A stretch of DNA of 48,141 bases from assembly GCA_002796345.1 (NCBI GenBank), contig PCXC01000011.1:1-48141 (forward strand), read 5' to 3'. Position 1 is the stretch's first letter, and every line of letters starts with the position of its first letter. The notes below the pieces were generated by a model. The model was not told the DNA's origin. It ran no database searches and saw only the letters and a list, made by a program, of their open reading frames with translations. Shown piece by piece: positions 32,039 to 41,293 of the stretch. A program made the position numbers and the translations under genes. This stretch comes from Deltaproteobacteria bacterium CG11_big_fil_rev_8_21_14_0_20_42_23 (GTDB lineage Bacteria > UBA10199 > 2-02-FULL-44-16).

Positions 32039-32917
32039 CTAATACCCAAAATCCTTTAGCTGCGAATCGTTTTTTGTCCAGCTTTGTTTCACTTTTACAA
32101 AAAGTTCAAGATAAACTGACGTTCCAAACATAAGTTCAAGGTCTTTTCTGGCGGCGAACCCAATCTCTTTTAATTTTTTTCCGCCCTTTCCAATCACCAT
32201 GCCCTTTTGAGAATCTCTTTCTACGATGATGGCCGCAAAAATACGATAAACACTATGACTTCCGCTTGGTTCTTCAAATTTTTCAATTTCTACTGCGCAT
32301 GAATAAGGAATCTCTTCATGCAAATGCAAAAAAGCCTTTTCCCGAATAATTTCGCCACATAAAAATCGTTCGGTGTGATTGGTATAATACTCTTCGGGAT
32401 AGAGAAACGGGCCTTCCGGTAAGTGCTGCATGAAATACTGAATAAGCTCTTCCGTTCCTTCTTCTTTTAGCGCGGAAAGAAACATAATATTTTTCACACC
32501 TAACTCAGCATAAATTTTATTGGCGAGTGATTCATATTCTTCTTTGGAGACAAGATCTGCTTTGTTCACCAAGACAATACATTTTTCGCGATCAACTTTT
32601 TGTAGTAAGCTTTTGTCTTGTTCTAGGCGTGGAAGTTTTGGATCGAGCACAAGGCAAACCATATCATTTTGCAACAGCACTTCATCAATGCTTCTCAACA
32701 TAGACTGGTTCAATTTTTTAGAAGATTCGTGATAGCCCGGAGTATCCAAAAAAATCATCTGACAGTTATCTTTGGTAATGATCCCCAAAATACGTTGACG
32801 TGTTGTTTGAACTTTTGGACTTACAATAGAAAGATGTTCACCCAGCAAAGCATTGAGCAGTGTTGATTTCCCAACGTTTGTCTGGCCAATAATAGCAATG
32901 TATCCACACTTAGTCAT
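32039..32917 (-). CDS. era: GTPase Era
   Basis: Essential GTPase that binds 16S rRNA near its 3' end during 30S maturation. The P-loop is GQTNVGKSTL (about 11-20), the switch region TTRQRILGI, G3 DTPGYH, G4 NKADL, and the C-terminal KH domain contains GMVIGKGGKKLKEIG. The length of 292 residues is normal. It follows rnc by ten bases, the classic rnc-era pairing. Confidence 0.97.
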   Translation of the reverse strand: MTKCGYIAIIGQTNVGKSTLLNALLGEHLSIVSPKVQTTRQRILGIITKDNCQMIFLDTPGYHESSKKLNQSMLRSIDEVLLQNDMVCLVLDPKLPRLEQDKSLLQKVDREKCIVLVNKADLVSKEEYESLANKIYAELGVKNIMFLSALKEEGTEELIQYFMQHLPEGPFLYPEEYYTNHTERFLCGEIIREKAFLHLHEEIPYSCAVEIEKFEEPSGSHSVYRIFAAIIVERDSQKGMVIGKGGKKLKEIGFAARKDLELMFGTSVYLELFVKVKQSWTKNDSQLKDFGY

Positions 32918-32927
32918 GAGTTTGTTC

Positions 32928-33659
32928 TCATTTTTCTTGCAGCTCTTCTTGTGCTAAATGTTCTAGTGCAAGTTTTGCTGCGTCTTGCTCGGCAGCTTTT
33001 TTACTGCTGCCTTTTCCTAAGCCTAGTACTTTATCACGAACTGAAAGTTCTACTTCAAAGATTTTTTTGTGATCCGGACCTGTTTCTTTTCGGAGTGCAT
33101 AACGAGGAATAGTACGAAAACGACTTTGCACTTCTTCTTGCAATCTTGTTTTATAATCTTTTTCAAAGCCAACAATATGTGATCTGGTAACTACATAAGC
33201 AAAATGTTTTGCAACAAGCGCTGCAACTTTTTTATATCCGCGATCAAGATAGACGGCGCCAAGCACCGCCTCATAAGCATCAGAGAGGAGCGAGCTTTTT
33301 TCTCTTCCTCCAGTTAAATCTTCACCTTTTCCTAAAAAAAGATATTCTCCAAGCGAAAGTTTTTTTGCCAGTTCAGCTAACTCATGTTCATTCACAAGTG
33401 CAGCGCGCATTTTTGAAAGCTCGCCTTCAGGTTGATCTGAAAACTGCTGCATCAACAAAGTGCTGATGCATAATTCTAAAACGGCATCGCCCAAAAATTC
33501 GTAGCGTTCATTATGTTCAGTGGCAGGAAGCTTTTGCTCGTTGGTATATGATTTGTGCGTAAGCGCTCTTTTGAGATGCGTTTTATCTTTGAACGAATAT
33601 CCAAGATGCGATTCGAATGCTTTTATAATTTTTTTTTCTTCACGTGTTACTCTAGGCAT
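32928..33659 (-). CDS. rnc: Ribonuclease III
   Basis: Double-strand-specific endoribonuclease for rRNA and mRNA processing. The signature HNERYEFLGDAVLEL and the downstream acidic residues in SDAYEAVLGAVYLDRG mark the nuclease domain; the C-terminal dsRNA-binding domain has GLGKGSSKKAAEQDAAKLAL. The frame extends to 33707, but MPRVTREEKK at 33659 is the conventional start and overlaps the mtaB stop by 13 bases. Confidence 0.96.
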   Translation of the reverse strand: MPRVTREEKKIIKAFESHLGYSFKDKTHLKRALTHKSYTNEQKLPATEHNERYEFLGDAVLELCISTLLMQQFSDQPEGELSKMRAALVNEHELAELAKKLSLGEYLFLGKGEDLTGGREKSSLLSDAYEAVLGAVYLDRGYKKVAALVAKHFAYVVTRSHIVGFEKDYKTRLQEEVQSRFRTIPRYALRKETGPDHKKIFEVELSVRDKVLGLGKGSSKKAAEQDAAKLALEHLAQEELQEK

Positions 33660-34978
33660 GTTCCGTATACCTTTAACCCTTCTACCTTTTCTACCTTCAC
33701 GGTACAAAGTGAACGATGCGCCAAATGCTTTTCCGCAAGCAAAAGAGGAACGTCGTTATCGCTTATCGCTGTTGTGAAACCACTTTCACCTTGTCGTTTG
33801 TCAATCACAATGGCTTCACATATTTTTCCTTGCAAGGAAGCATAAAAAGCTTCTCGTTTCTGATGTGCAATGGCCGAAAGTTCGCGAGCTCGCTGCTTTA
33901 CCACCTGCGGATCGAGCTTATCAACGCGCCTTGCAGCCGCAGTGCCTTCTCGCGCTGAAAAAGGAAAAACATGAATCCACGACAAAGGTGCTTCTTCCAA
34001 AAAAGTTTTTGTTTCCAAAAATTCTTCTTCGGTTTCACCAGGAAAACCAGCAATAATATCTGCAGAAATTGCCATATCAGGAATATGCTTATCTAACGAT
34101 TGAACAAGCTTTCTTGCTTGATGCGAATCAGTTTTTCTCATCATGCGCTTAATCACTGTGTTGGAAGCGCTTTGCAAAGAAAGGTGTAAATATCTGCATA
34201 CTCTTTTTTCGTTTTCTAAAAGATGTTTAATATCATCATCAACACCTTCTGGATCGAGTGAAGTGAGACGAATGCGTTTGATATCGGTATGCTTAAGAAG
34301 AGCTTTTACCAAATCTGAAAGCTTACACTTTTCATCGAAATCATTTCCATAACTTCCAATATGAATTCCAGTGAGTACAATTTCATTGTAGCCAGCTTCA
34401 ACTAATGCATTGGTGTGTTGAATAAGTTCAGGAATAGTCTTACTTACACTTTTTCCTCGTGCACGCCAAATGATGCAATAGGTACATCTGCGGTCACAAC
34501 CATCTTGAATTTTAAGATAAGCTCTAGCGCGTTGCTGATGATATGGCACGAGATCATCCAAAGTTGATGGAGGTGTTTCTTCAAGAGGAGAAAAAGATTT
34601 AAAAAGATATTCAATTAACTGATGACGATCACTCGTTCCAAAAACAGCATCCACTCCGTCAATTGCTCTCAATTGTTCCGGATACATTTCACCAGAACAA
34701 CCCGTTGCAATAACCAAAGCTTCTTTATTAAGTCTGTGCGCTTTGCGAAGCAAATTTCTGGCGCTGCGATCGGCAGCGTGAGTGACGGTGCAGGTATTCA
34801 CCACATAAACATCGGCACCTTTTTCGAAAGGAACGATTTCAAAACCAAGTTGCTCACACCGTGCTGCGATGGATTCTGAATCATAGACATTTGCTTTGCA
34901 GCCTAAGGTTTCAAGAGCAAGCTTCACTTTTCTTTCTTTTAGAAAGGGAAGTTTTTTTTCTTGATAGGCTAAGTTCAT
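33647..34978 (-). CDS. mtaB: tRNA t6A methylthiotransferase MtaB
   Basis: Radical-SAM enzyme converting t6A37 of tRNA to ms2t6A. The N-terminal UPF0004 domain carries three cluster Cys (27, 63, 94) in TLGCKANVYDSE, NTCTVT and GCSGEMYP; the radical-SAM CxxxCxxC is CDRRCTYC (161-168); a TRAM-like C-terminus follows. The N-terminal pattern LETLGCKANVYDSE fits MtaB better than MiaB or RimO. Its ATG overlaps the mnmA stop (ATGA), so two tRNA-modification enzymes are coupled. Confidence 0.92.
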   Translation of the reverse strand: MNLAYQEKKLPFLKERKVKLALETLGCKANVYDSESIAARCEQLGFEIVPFEKGADVYVVNTCTVTHAADRSARNLLRKAHRLNKEALVIATGCSGEMYPEQLRAIDGVDAVFGTSDRHQLIEYLFKSFSPLEETPPSTLDDLVPYHQQRARAYLKIQDGCDRRCTYCIIWRARGKSVSKTIPELIQHTNALVEAGYNEIVLTGIHIGSYGNDFDEKCKLSDLVKALLKHTDIKRIRLTSLDPEGVDDDIKHLLENEKRVCRYLHLSLQSASNTVIKRMMRKTDSHQARKLVQSLDKHIPDMAISADIIAGFPGETEEEFLETKTFLEEAPLSWIHVFPFSAREGTAAARRVDKLDPQVVKQRARELSAIAHQKREAFYASLQGKICEAIVIDKRQGESGFTTAISDNDVPLLLAEKHLAHRSLCTVKVEKVEGLKVYGTCLE

Positions 34979-36108
34979 CTAATCCAGCCTCCACCTAACA
35001 CTTCATCACCATCATAGAACACTGCCGCTTGCCCAGGTGTAATGGCACTTTGCGGTTCATGGAATCGAACTGAAAGTTTGTCTTCTCCCACTTGGGTTAA
35101 TGTTGCATCGGCAGCCAAATGCTTTGCTCTAATTTTTACTTGAATCGTTCTGCCCATATAGGAACTTCCATCACCATTGGCAGCTGCGCCAAATTGTTTT
35201 TTCAGTTCTTCGGAAGCAAAACGTGAAACAGGTGCGTTGGTCCAGTTCACTTCATCCACCATCATGGTATCACGAAGCAAATCATCTTCATCCCCAAGAA
35301 CCACTTCATTGCTTTCTACGCGGATTTCTTGAACGTACATTTTCTTTCCGGTGCTAATACCCAAGCCTCTCCGCTGCCCAATGGTATAGACATGTATTCC
35401 TTCGTGCCTTCCCAAAATATTTCCGGCGCTATCGACAAATGAACCTGAAGTTCCAAGTGAATCAGGATCAAACTCTTCCAAGAAATCAACATAGGAACCT
35501 TTTGTGACAAAACAAATTTCTTGGCTGTCAGGTTTATCGCTGGTTTCCAAACCAAATGATCTGGCCATCGCGCGCACTTCTGTTTTATGCAGATTTCCCA
35601 AAGGGAACTCAATCGACTTCAACTCATTTTGGCTTAAGTGAAAGAGATAGTACGTTTGATCTTTTCCACCATCAACTCCGCAGTGCAAAGTGTAACGTCC
35701 ATCTTTTTCTTGAATGCGCGCATAGTGACCTGTGGCGACTTTGCTGGCATTCATGCGATGCATGTCTTTAAATAATGCCGAAAACTTGAGCTTCACATTA
35801 CAGCTGACACACGGAATTGGAGTCCTGCCTTTTGCATATTCGGCTACAAAGGGTTGGATAACCTGCTGCTTAAACTCTTCACGATAATCAAGGCTGTGAA
35901 AAGGAATGCCGAGGCGATGACACACCATTTGGGCATCAAGTCTATCTGCGGCTGAGCAACAGCTTTTTTCGGTGGTGCGATGACAACTTACCAAGTGCAT
36001 GGCAACACCAACCACATCGCGGCCTTCCTCTTTTAGCAGCAAGGCAGCAACAGAGCTATCGACTCCGCCAGACATGGCGACGAGTGTTTTTGGCAGCGTT
36101 TTTTTCAT
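34975..36108 (-). CDS. mnmA: tRNA-specific 2-thiouridylase MnmA
   Basis: Forms 2-thiouridine at wobble position 34 of Lys, Glu and Gln tRNAs. The PP-loop is [13 protein letters not shown] (13-25), the catalytic Cys pair is Cys100/Cys103 (PCVSC) with Cys199 in DSQEICFV, and the GHYARI and RRGLGI signatures are present. The length of 377 residues is normal. It starts the mnmA-mtaB-rnc-era-J/PilZ operon. Confidence 0.97.
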   Translation of the reverse strand: MKKTLPKTLVAMSGGVDSSVAALLLKEEGRDVVGVAMHLVSCHRTTEKSCCSAADRLDAQMVCHRLGIPFHSLDYREEFKQQVIQPFVAEYAKGRTPIPCVSCNVKLKFSALFKDMHRMNASKVATGHYARIQEKDGRYTLHCGVDGGKDQTYYLFHLSQNELKSIEFPLGNLHKTEVRAMARSFGLETSDKPDSQEICFVTKGSYVDFLEEFDPDSLGTSGSFVDSAGNILGRHEGIHVYTIGQRRGLGISTGKKMYVQEIRVESNEVVLGDEDDLLRDTMMVDEVNWTNAPVSRFASEELKKQFGAAANGDGSSYMGRTIQVKIRAKHLAADATLTQVGEDKLSVRFHEPQSAITPGQAAVFYDGDEVLGGGWIR

Positions 36109-36234
36109 AAAGAAATACTTACTTTTTCAGAGCTTAAGTGCTTTTAGTCCTTAATTAAGTGAGGCGGGACTCTAATAGAGCAAGGCTCGGATCGTCAAGG
36201 TTTTTCACGTTATAAGGCGAACCGAGCCGCTCTG

Positions 36235-36308
36235 TCGGGGCGACTGGACTCGAACCAGCGGCCTCTTGCACCCCATGCAAGCGCGCTACCAGGCTGCGCT
36301 ACGCCCCG
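36235..36308 (-). tRNA. tRNA-Pro (GGG)
   Basis: Minus-strand cloverleaf with acceptor CGGGGCG, anticodon stem CTTGC/GCAAG and loop ATGGGGT (anticodon GGG), T-arm CTGG-TTCGAGT-CCAG and discriminator A. The next bases are CAG, so the CCA end is not encoded. It lies 81 bases after the MerR gene and may be part of the same long transcript. Confidence 0.94.
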
Positions 36309-36389
36309 AAATAGGCTAAAAAATCAAAGAGAAACGCGGGTGTTCAACCTTAGTTTGGAAAAAATTGCAAGTGAAGAGTGAAACAAGGA

Positions 36390-37013
36390 TTAGGTGCGAA
36401 TAATGTGCAAAATCTCGCTTAAGTCTTTTTTGAGTTTCAACAAAACTTTTTTTCCTTCGTAGTGGTGATGTTCATCATTGGGCTGCTGAGAGACCAACTT
36501 CTGTTTTACGTTTGCGTGAAGTACAGGAGAAACTTTTAGCACTGGTGGTGTTTGGGTTTGCACAATTTCTTTCTTTTGTTCTAGAGGAGCTGTATTTTTT
36601 TCAACTGGTATCGGATGATGTGCGCTTTCACGTTTCTCTTCAAGAGAGCTGGAAGAAGCAAGCAATTCAGCAGCTAAGTCTTCAGCCGAAGGAGAGTGAT
36701 TTGTCTTGTGTTCATTCGTACCGTTTCCATTTGATGTGAAGGGAGCTCTTGCCCATTCTTTCAAACGTTTTCTGGCACCCGTGATGGTAAAACGTTCGCG
36801 GTACAAAAGTTCTTTGATGAGCAAAAGCATTTCAACATCTTTTCGTTTGTAGAGACGTTGTCCTGATTTTGACTTTGAAGGTTTGATGTCCGTAAACTCT
36901 GATTCCCAATACCGCAAAACATAAGGCTTTACTCCAACAAGATCACTTACCTCGCCAATGCGAAAATAAAGTTTGTTCGGAATTTGCTCATGAAAAGGAT
37001 ATTCTTGGTTCAC
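36390..37013 (-). CDS. MerR-family transcriptional regulator
   Basis: A 207-residue DNA-binding protein. The winged helix-turn-helix is [20 protein letters not shown] (17-36) with [19 protein letters not shown] after it. The C-terminal half is a polar, probably flexible region without a recognised ligand domain or Cys motif. It starts with GTG, with GGGAG nine bases upstream, and lies 23 bases after ihfA, an arrangement seen in deltaproteobacterial genomes. The target and signal are unknown. Confidence 0.88.
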   Translation of the reverse strand: MNQEYPFHEQIPNKLYFRIGEVSDLVGVKPYVLRYWESEFTDIKPSKSKSGQRLYKRKDVEMLLLIKELLYRERFTITGARKRLKEWARAPFTSNGNGTNEHKTNHSPSAEDLAAELLASSSSLEEKRESAHHPIPVEKNTAPLEQKKEIVQTQTPPVLKVSPVLHANVKQKLVSQQPNDEHHHYEGKKVLLKLKKDLSEILHIIRT

Positions 37014-37036
37014 TTGAACACGCTCCCATCGTTATA

Positions 37037-37345
37037 TTACATATTAAACTGATGTGCTTTTTCTTCCTCTTCTTTATTGAGTGCTGCTTTCAATACTTGA
37101 CTCGGCCTAAAGGTGAGCACTTTTCTTGCTGAAATTTCTATCTCTTCACCTGTTTGAGGATTGCGGCCAACGCGCGGTCGTTTCTGGCGAACAACAAAAT
37201 TTCCAAAACCAGAAATCTTTATTTTTTCGCCACGCTCCAAGGTTTCCTTCATGGTGTCGAAGACAAGCTCTACAATTTCTGCAGATTCTTTCTTGGAAAA
37301 ACCGATCTTCTCATAAATTTGTTCTATTATTTCTGCTTTTGTCAT
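37037..37345 (-). CDS. ihfA: Integration host factor alpha subunit
   Basis: DNA-bending HU/IHF-family protein, 102 residues from MTKAEIIEQIYEK, with KIKISGFGNFVVRQKRPRVG and the GRNPQTGEEIEI arm that intercalates into DNA. AAGGAGG immediately upstream fixes the start at 37345, although the frame is open to 37399. Its position after pheT is the same as in E. coli and supports IhfA over HU. Confidence 0.93.
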   Translation of the reverse strand: MTKAEIIEQIYEKIGFSKKESAEIVELVFDTMKETLERGEKIKISGFGNFVVRQKRPRVGRNPQTGEEIEISARKVLTFRPSQVLKAALNKEEEEKAHQFNM

Positions 37346-37394
37346 GTGCCCTCCTTGACGTAAATAAGCGAGTAAAATCCAGGCTGTAGACGGC

Positions 37395-37423
37395 ATCATA
37401 ACACTAAAGAGCGCTTTCGTCTA
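37395..37423 (-). promoter_or_regulatory. Possible internal promoter for ihfA-merR
   Basis: TAGACG (37418-37423, minus strand) and TATGAT (37395-37400) are 17 bases apart, with four and five matches to consensus. It lies in the 129-base gap between pheT and ihfA. Confidence 0.4.
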
Positions 37424-37474
37424 TAATTCTCTGCACTTACCGTAAAAAGCTTAAAAACAGCTTTAAAGTAGCGT

Positions 37475-39538
37475 TTAAACCCTTAATACGGCGTTGAGTT
37501 TTTCGCTGAGGCTCTTCACAACTCGCTGGTGAAGCTCTTCCACTTCGTTATCCGTCAGTGTTTTTTCACTTGAAGCATAACGCAGCGTGCAGGCGATACT
37601 TTTCTTTCCGGCTGGAATTCCTTTGCCTTTGTAGAGATCGAAGAGAAAATAATGCGTCAAAAGTTTTTGACCTTCTTTTCGGATAAGCTGTTCTACTTTC
37701 TCAGCTGAAATACTTTCATCCAAAAGCAAAGAAAGATCTCGTTCTATGAAAGGATACTTTGAATAAGCGTGATAGGTTTTTTTCACTGCAGCAAAAATCT
37801 GAGTAAACGCATCTACATCAAGTTCGAATACAAAAACATCGCCTAATTCAAGTTCTGCTGAAAGCACGGGAGAAAGCTGACCAAGAAAACCAATTTTGGA
37901 ATTGCCGTGAAAAATGCATGCGGATTTTCCAGGATGAAGAAAGTCGTAGGTTTCGGAAACAAAACGAAATGCCGCGAGATCAATACCAGCTCTTTCACAC
38001 AGCCCTTCGAATAATCCCTTAAGGTCAAAAAAATCAGCCATGCTGGAACCTGAACTCCAATCGGCTTTATTTTTTCTTCCCACAACAAGGCCAGTTAAAT
38101 GGAGAGATTCCTTTACAGTATTTTTTTTTGCTTTTTCATAAACACGTTGAAGTGAAAACAATTTCAGGTCTGGCTCTTGCCTTCTTTTGTTGCGTGATGC
38201 CACTTGAAGCAGTGCGGGCAAAAGACTAACGGGCATCTGAGCTTGTTCTTGAGAAAGAGGATTTTGAAGTGAGACAGCATCTTTTTTCAGAGCTGTAGCA
38301 AACGAAGCCTGTTCCTTTTCGCCGATGAAACTCAAGAGGACAGACTCGCTGAAACCAGCGTCAATACAGTAGTTGCTGGCAATGCGCGAAAATTCTGCAC
38401 GCTTCGTTTCCTTCACTTGGTGCAAGGTAAGCGAGGGTTGTTTTTCTTCGATTTTGTCATAACCGTGCAGCCTAGCAATCTCTTCGATGAGGTCGATAGG
38501 CCTTGTGAGGTCTGGACGAAAAAGAGGAATTTCACATTTTGCGTCTTCGTTCTCTTGGCTTAGCACCTTAATGCCCAAGGGAAGCAAAAGTGTTAGCATT
38601 TCTTTAAGCGTAAGTGATGTGCCTAAAATTCTGTTTGCCTCAGCTGCATTTAATTCCACACAAGGCGATGCGTATTCGCAAAGTTGATGATCTATCCAGT
38701 CTGCAGTTGCAGTTCCACCGGCGAGTTCCAAGATGAGATCGCACACTCGATGGAGCACTGAAAGCGTTGCATGAGGATCAACACCTCGTTCAAAACGCCG
38801 TGAAGAATCACTTGAGAGGCCAAGGCGTTTTGATGTTTTTCTTACTCCACTTGGATCAAAATAAGCTGCTTCAAGAATGAGGGACTGAGTTTTTTCATCC
38901 ACTTCAGAATTTTGGCCACCCATGATACCCGCTAGGGCTATAGGTTTGCTGGCATCGCAAATGAGCAAATCTTCTTCAGTGAGTTTTCGAGCTATGCCAT
39001 CAAGAGGAACAAAATTTTCATTCTGTTTTGCTTTTCGGAGAACAATACTCTTTCCAGAAATTTTTGAAGCGTCAAAGGCATGCAACGGCTGACCCGTTTC
39101 CAACATCACATAATTGGTGGCATCAACAACGTTATTAATGGAACGCATTCCCGAAGCTTCAAGGCGTTTCACAAGCCAATCTGGAGAAGGTTTCACTTTT
39201 ATATCTTGAATTACTCTAGCGGTATATCGCGAACAGCCCAGCTTTGCTGACGTAAGTGAGACCGAGAGTTGGTTTGAAATGTTTTCTTTTCCGCTTGGAA
39301 TTTTTGATGTCGGGAAATGGCATGCTCTTCCAGAAAGCGCCGAAAGCTCACGTGCAATACCAAAAAGGGAAAGGCAATCTGCTCTGTTTGGAGTAATACC
39401 CAAAACAAATGAAACATCTTTCGCAAAAGGAATTATTTCTTCTACTTCGAGCCCAGCCATTGTTAGCTTGTGCGCTAGATCTGCTGGTTTTTCTTTGATG
39501 TCAATGTAGTCGCGTAACCATTCTAGGGAAACTTGCAT
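37475..39538 (-). CDS. pheT: Phenylalanyl-tRNA synthetase beta subunit, short form
   Basis: Partner of PheS in the alpha2-beta2 synthetase. At 687 residues it is about 110 shorter than the usual bacterial form. The N-terminus VSLEWLRDYIDI...MAGLEVEEI (1-35) runs directly into DVSFVLGITPNRADCLSLFG (41-60), with no room for the EMAPII/OB tRNA-binding domain that normally separates these. The B3/B4 editing region, B5 domain, catalytic-like domain and C-terminal FDX-ACB domain (HAYSKYPFIERDLSLLL onward) are present. The frame is intact, so this is a domain loss, not a pseudogene. Confidence 0.95.
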   Translation of the reverse strand: MQVSLEWLRDYIDIKEKPADLAHKLTMAGLEVEEIIPFAKDVSFVLGITPNRADCLSLFGIARELSALSGRACHFPTSKIPSGKENISNQLSVSLTSAKLGCSRYTARVIQDIKVKPSPDWLVKRLEASGMRSINNVVDATNYVMLETGQPLHAFDASKISGKSIVLRKAKQNENFVPLDGIARKLTEEDLLICDASKPIALAGIMGGQNSEVDEKTQSLILEAAYFDPSGVRKTSKRLGLSSDSSRRFERGVDPHATLSVLHRVCDLILELAGGTATADWIDHQLCEYASPCVELNAAEANRILGTSLTLKEMLTLLLPLGIKVLSQENEDAKCEIPLFRPDLTRPIDLIEEIARLHGYDKIEEKQPSLTLHQVKETKRAEFSRIASNYCIDAGFSESVLLSFIGEKEQASFATALKKDAVSLQNPLSQEQAQMPVSLLPALLQVASRNKRRQEPDLKLFSLQRVYEKAKKNTVKESLHLTGLVVGRKNKADWSSGSSMADFFDLKGLFEGLCERAGIDLAAFRFVSETYDFLHPGKSACIFHGNSKIGFLGQLSPVLSAELELGDVFVFELDVDAFTQIFAAVKKTYHAYSKYPFIERDLSLLLDESISAEKVEQLIRKEGQKLLTHYFLFDLYKGKGIPAGKKSIACTLRYASSEKTLTDNEVEELHQRVVKSLSEKLNAVLRV

Positions 39539-39575
39539 AGCTTTTCTTTCATATAAGAAATGAACAATTTCTTTT

Positions 39576-40610
39576 TTAGAATTGCTCTAAAAATCGAAGA
39601 TCGTTTTCATAAAAAAGTCGAATGTCATCTATGCTGTACTTCAACATCGCAACACGTTCCACACCCATTCCGAATGCAAAACCACTTACTTTTTTTGGAT
39701 CGTAGCCAACAGCTTCAAACACGGCGGGGTCAACCATGCCCGAACCTAAAATTTCAACCCAACCTGTATTTTTGCACACTCTACATCCCTTGCCATCGCA
39801 AATAACACATTCGATATCTACTTCAGCTGACGGTTCGGTAAAGGGGAAAAAACTTGGACGAAATCTTACGCCTCTTTCTCCAAACATTTGTTTGCAAAAA
39901 AGAGAAAGTACAGACTTCAAGTGAGCAAAGCTAATGCCTTCATCAACCAAAAGCCCTTCTACTTGATGAAACATGGGTGAATGGGAAACATCGTTGTCAC
40001 GACGGTAAACGCAACCCGGCGCAATGATAGCAATGGGAGGCTTTTCCCGTTGCATAGTATGAATTTGAACGGGTGAAGTATGCGTACGCAAAAGCAATTC
40101 ATCTGAAACGTAAAAAGTATCTTGCATGTCGCGCGCAGGATGATTGGCAGGCACATTCAAGGCTTCGAAGTTATAAAAATCGGTTTCAACTTCTGGTCCT
40201 TCTTCAACAGAAAAACCCAAACCTTGAAAGACAGCAATAATTTCATCCATTACCTTACGCAAAGGATGGCGAAAACCAGGTCTTACCCTTCTTCCAGGAA
40301 GAGTGATATCAACCTGTTCACTTTGGATTTTCTTTAGCTGCTCGCTTTGTTCGTGCTGGCTGAGAAGAGTATCAAAAAGTTCATCAAGCTCTTGTTTGAG
40401 CTCATTTACTTTTTTTCCTACGAGCGGACGGTCTTCCTTGCTCACTTGTCCAAGACCTTTGAGAAGCTCGGTTACTTTTCCTTTTTTGCCTAAGTATTGA
40501 ACTTTCGCTTCTTTGGCTTCTTGAAGACTTGTAACGCGAGACGCTTCTGCTTTTGCCGAAGCCTTAATTGATGCTATCGATTCAAGGAAATCGCTCATAG
40601 TTTGACCCAT
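39576..40610 (-). CDS. pheS: Phenylalanyl-tRNA synthetase alpha subunit
   Basis: Catalytic class II subunit. An N-terminal coiled coil (about 1-85) is followed by the class II core with HPARDMQDTFYV, RTHTSPVQIHTM and VYRRDNDVSHSPMFHQVEG, and a four-Cys zinc-knuckle-like CVICDGKGCRVC near the C-terminus, as in many bacterial PheS. The last motif is GFAFGMGVERVAML. The frame opens at 40655; an AGGTG about nine bases before 40610 favours that start, with MSDFLESIAS at 40598 as the alternative. Confidence 0.96.
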   Translation of the reverse strand: MGQTMSDFLESIASIKASAKAEASRVTSLQEAKEAKVQYLGKKGKVTELLKGLGQVSKEDRPLVGKKVNELKQELDELFDTLLSQHEQSEQLKKIQSEQVDITLPGRRVRPGFRHPLRKVMDEIIAVFQGLGFSVEEGPEVETDFYNFEALNVPANHPARDMQDTFYVSDELLLRTHTSPVQIHTMQREKPPIAIIAPGCVYRRDNDVSHSPMFHQVEGLLVDEGISFAHLKSVLSLFCKQMFGERGVRFRPSFFPFTEPSAEVDIECVICDGKGCRVCKNTGWVEILGSGMVDPAVFEAVGYDPKKVSGFAFGMGVERVAMLKYSIDDIRLFYENDLRFLEQF

Positions 40611-40667
40611 AAAAGAAAGCACCTGACATGGACAGAAGAATTCAACCCAAATCAAGTGCTTTTTATT

Positions 40668-41015
40668 TTACTTATTCGCAACTGCAACAAGTTGTTCAAA
40701 GTCTGCAGGATGATGAATTGCCATCTCGGAAAGCATTTTACGGTTGAGCTCGATATTTTTTGATTTGAGCGCTCCCATAAATTTGCTGTAAGAAACTCCG
40801 TGAGCTTGTACCGCTGCGGCAATACGAGTTTGCCACACCGCTCTGAAATCTCTTTTGCGAAGCTTTCTTCCTTTGTATGCAGTCTTGAGTGCGTTATCAA
40901 CTGCCTCAACTGCCGTTCTTAGCAAACGGTGACGCGCACTGAAAAAGCCTTTTGCTTGACGCAAAATTCTTTTTCTTTTTCTCATTCCCTGAAAACCACC
41001 TTTAACTCTTGGCAT
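40668..41015 (-). CDS. rplT: 50S ribosomal protein L20
   Basis: Early assembly protein of the large subunit, 115 residues, with the canonical MPRVKGGFQGMRKRKRILRQ start and FMGALKSKNIELNRKMLSEM. GAAGGAG upstream supports the start. It follows rpmI as in most bacteria. Confidence 0.98.
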   Translation of the reverse strand: MPRVKGGFQGMRKRKRILRQAKGFFSARHRLLRTAVEAVDNALKTAYKGRKLRKRDFRAVWQTRIAAAVQAHGVSYSKFMGALKSKNIELNRKMLSEMAIHHPADFEQLVAVANK

Positions 41016-41071
41016 AACCTACTCCTTCTTTTCTACGATCGTCTGTTTTTTCTTAAAGAGACAAGATCCAA

Positions 41072-41266
41072 TTATCCATTTAACATGCGTGTAGCATTCG
41101 CTTGATCAGCTTTGCTCAAGTAAGCACCTTTACGGAACTTACGTTTTGACTTTGTAGATTTTGAAGTCAAAATGTGGCGCAGCTTAGAGCGTTTCACTTT
41201 AATTTTTCCACTTGCTGTTTTTTTGAAGCGCTTTGCAGCTGCTTTATTTGTTTTTAATTTTGGCAT
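41072..41266 (-). CDS. rpmI: 50S ribosomal protein L35
   Basis: Small basic ribosomal protein, 64 residues, with the family core [20 protein letters not shown] and [21 protein letters not shown] upstream supports the start. It is 27 bases after infC. Confidence 0.98.
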   Translation of the reverse strand: MPKLKTNKAAAKRFKKTASGKIKVKRSKLRHILTSKSTKSKRKFRKGAYLSKADQANATRMLNG

Positions 41267-41293
41267 AACCTGCTCCTGTACTAAATTGCTTTT

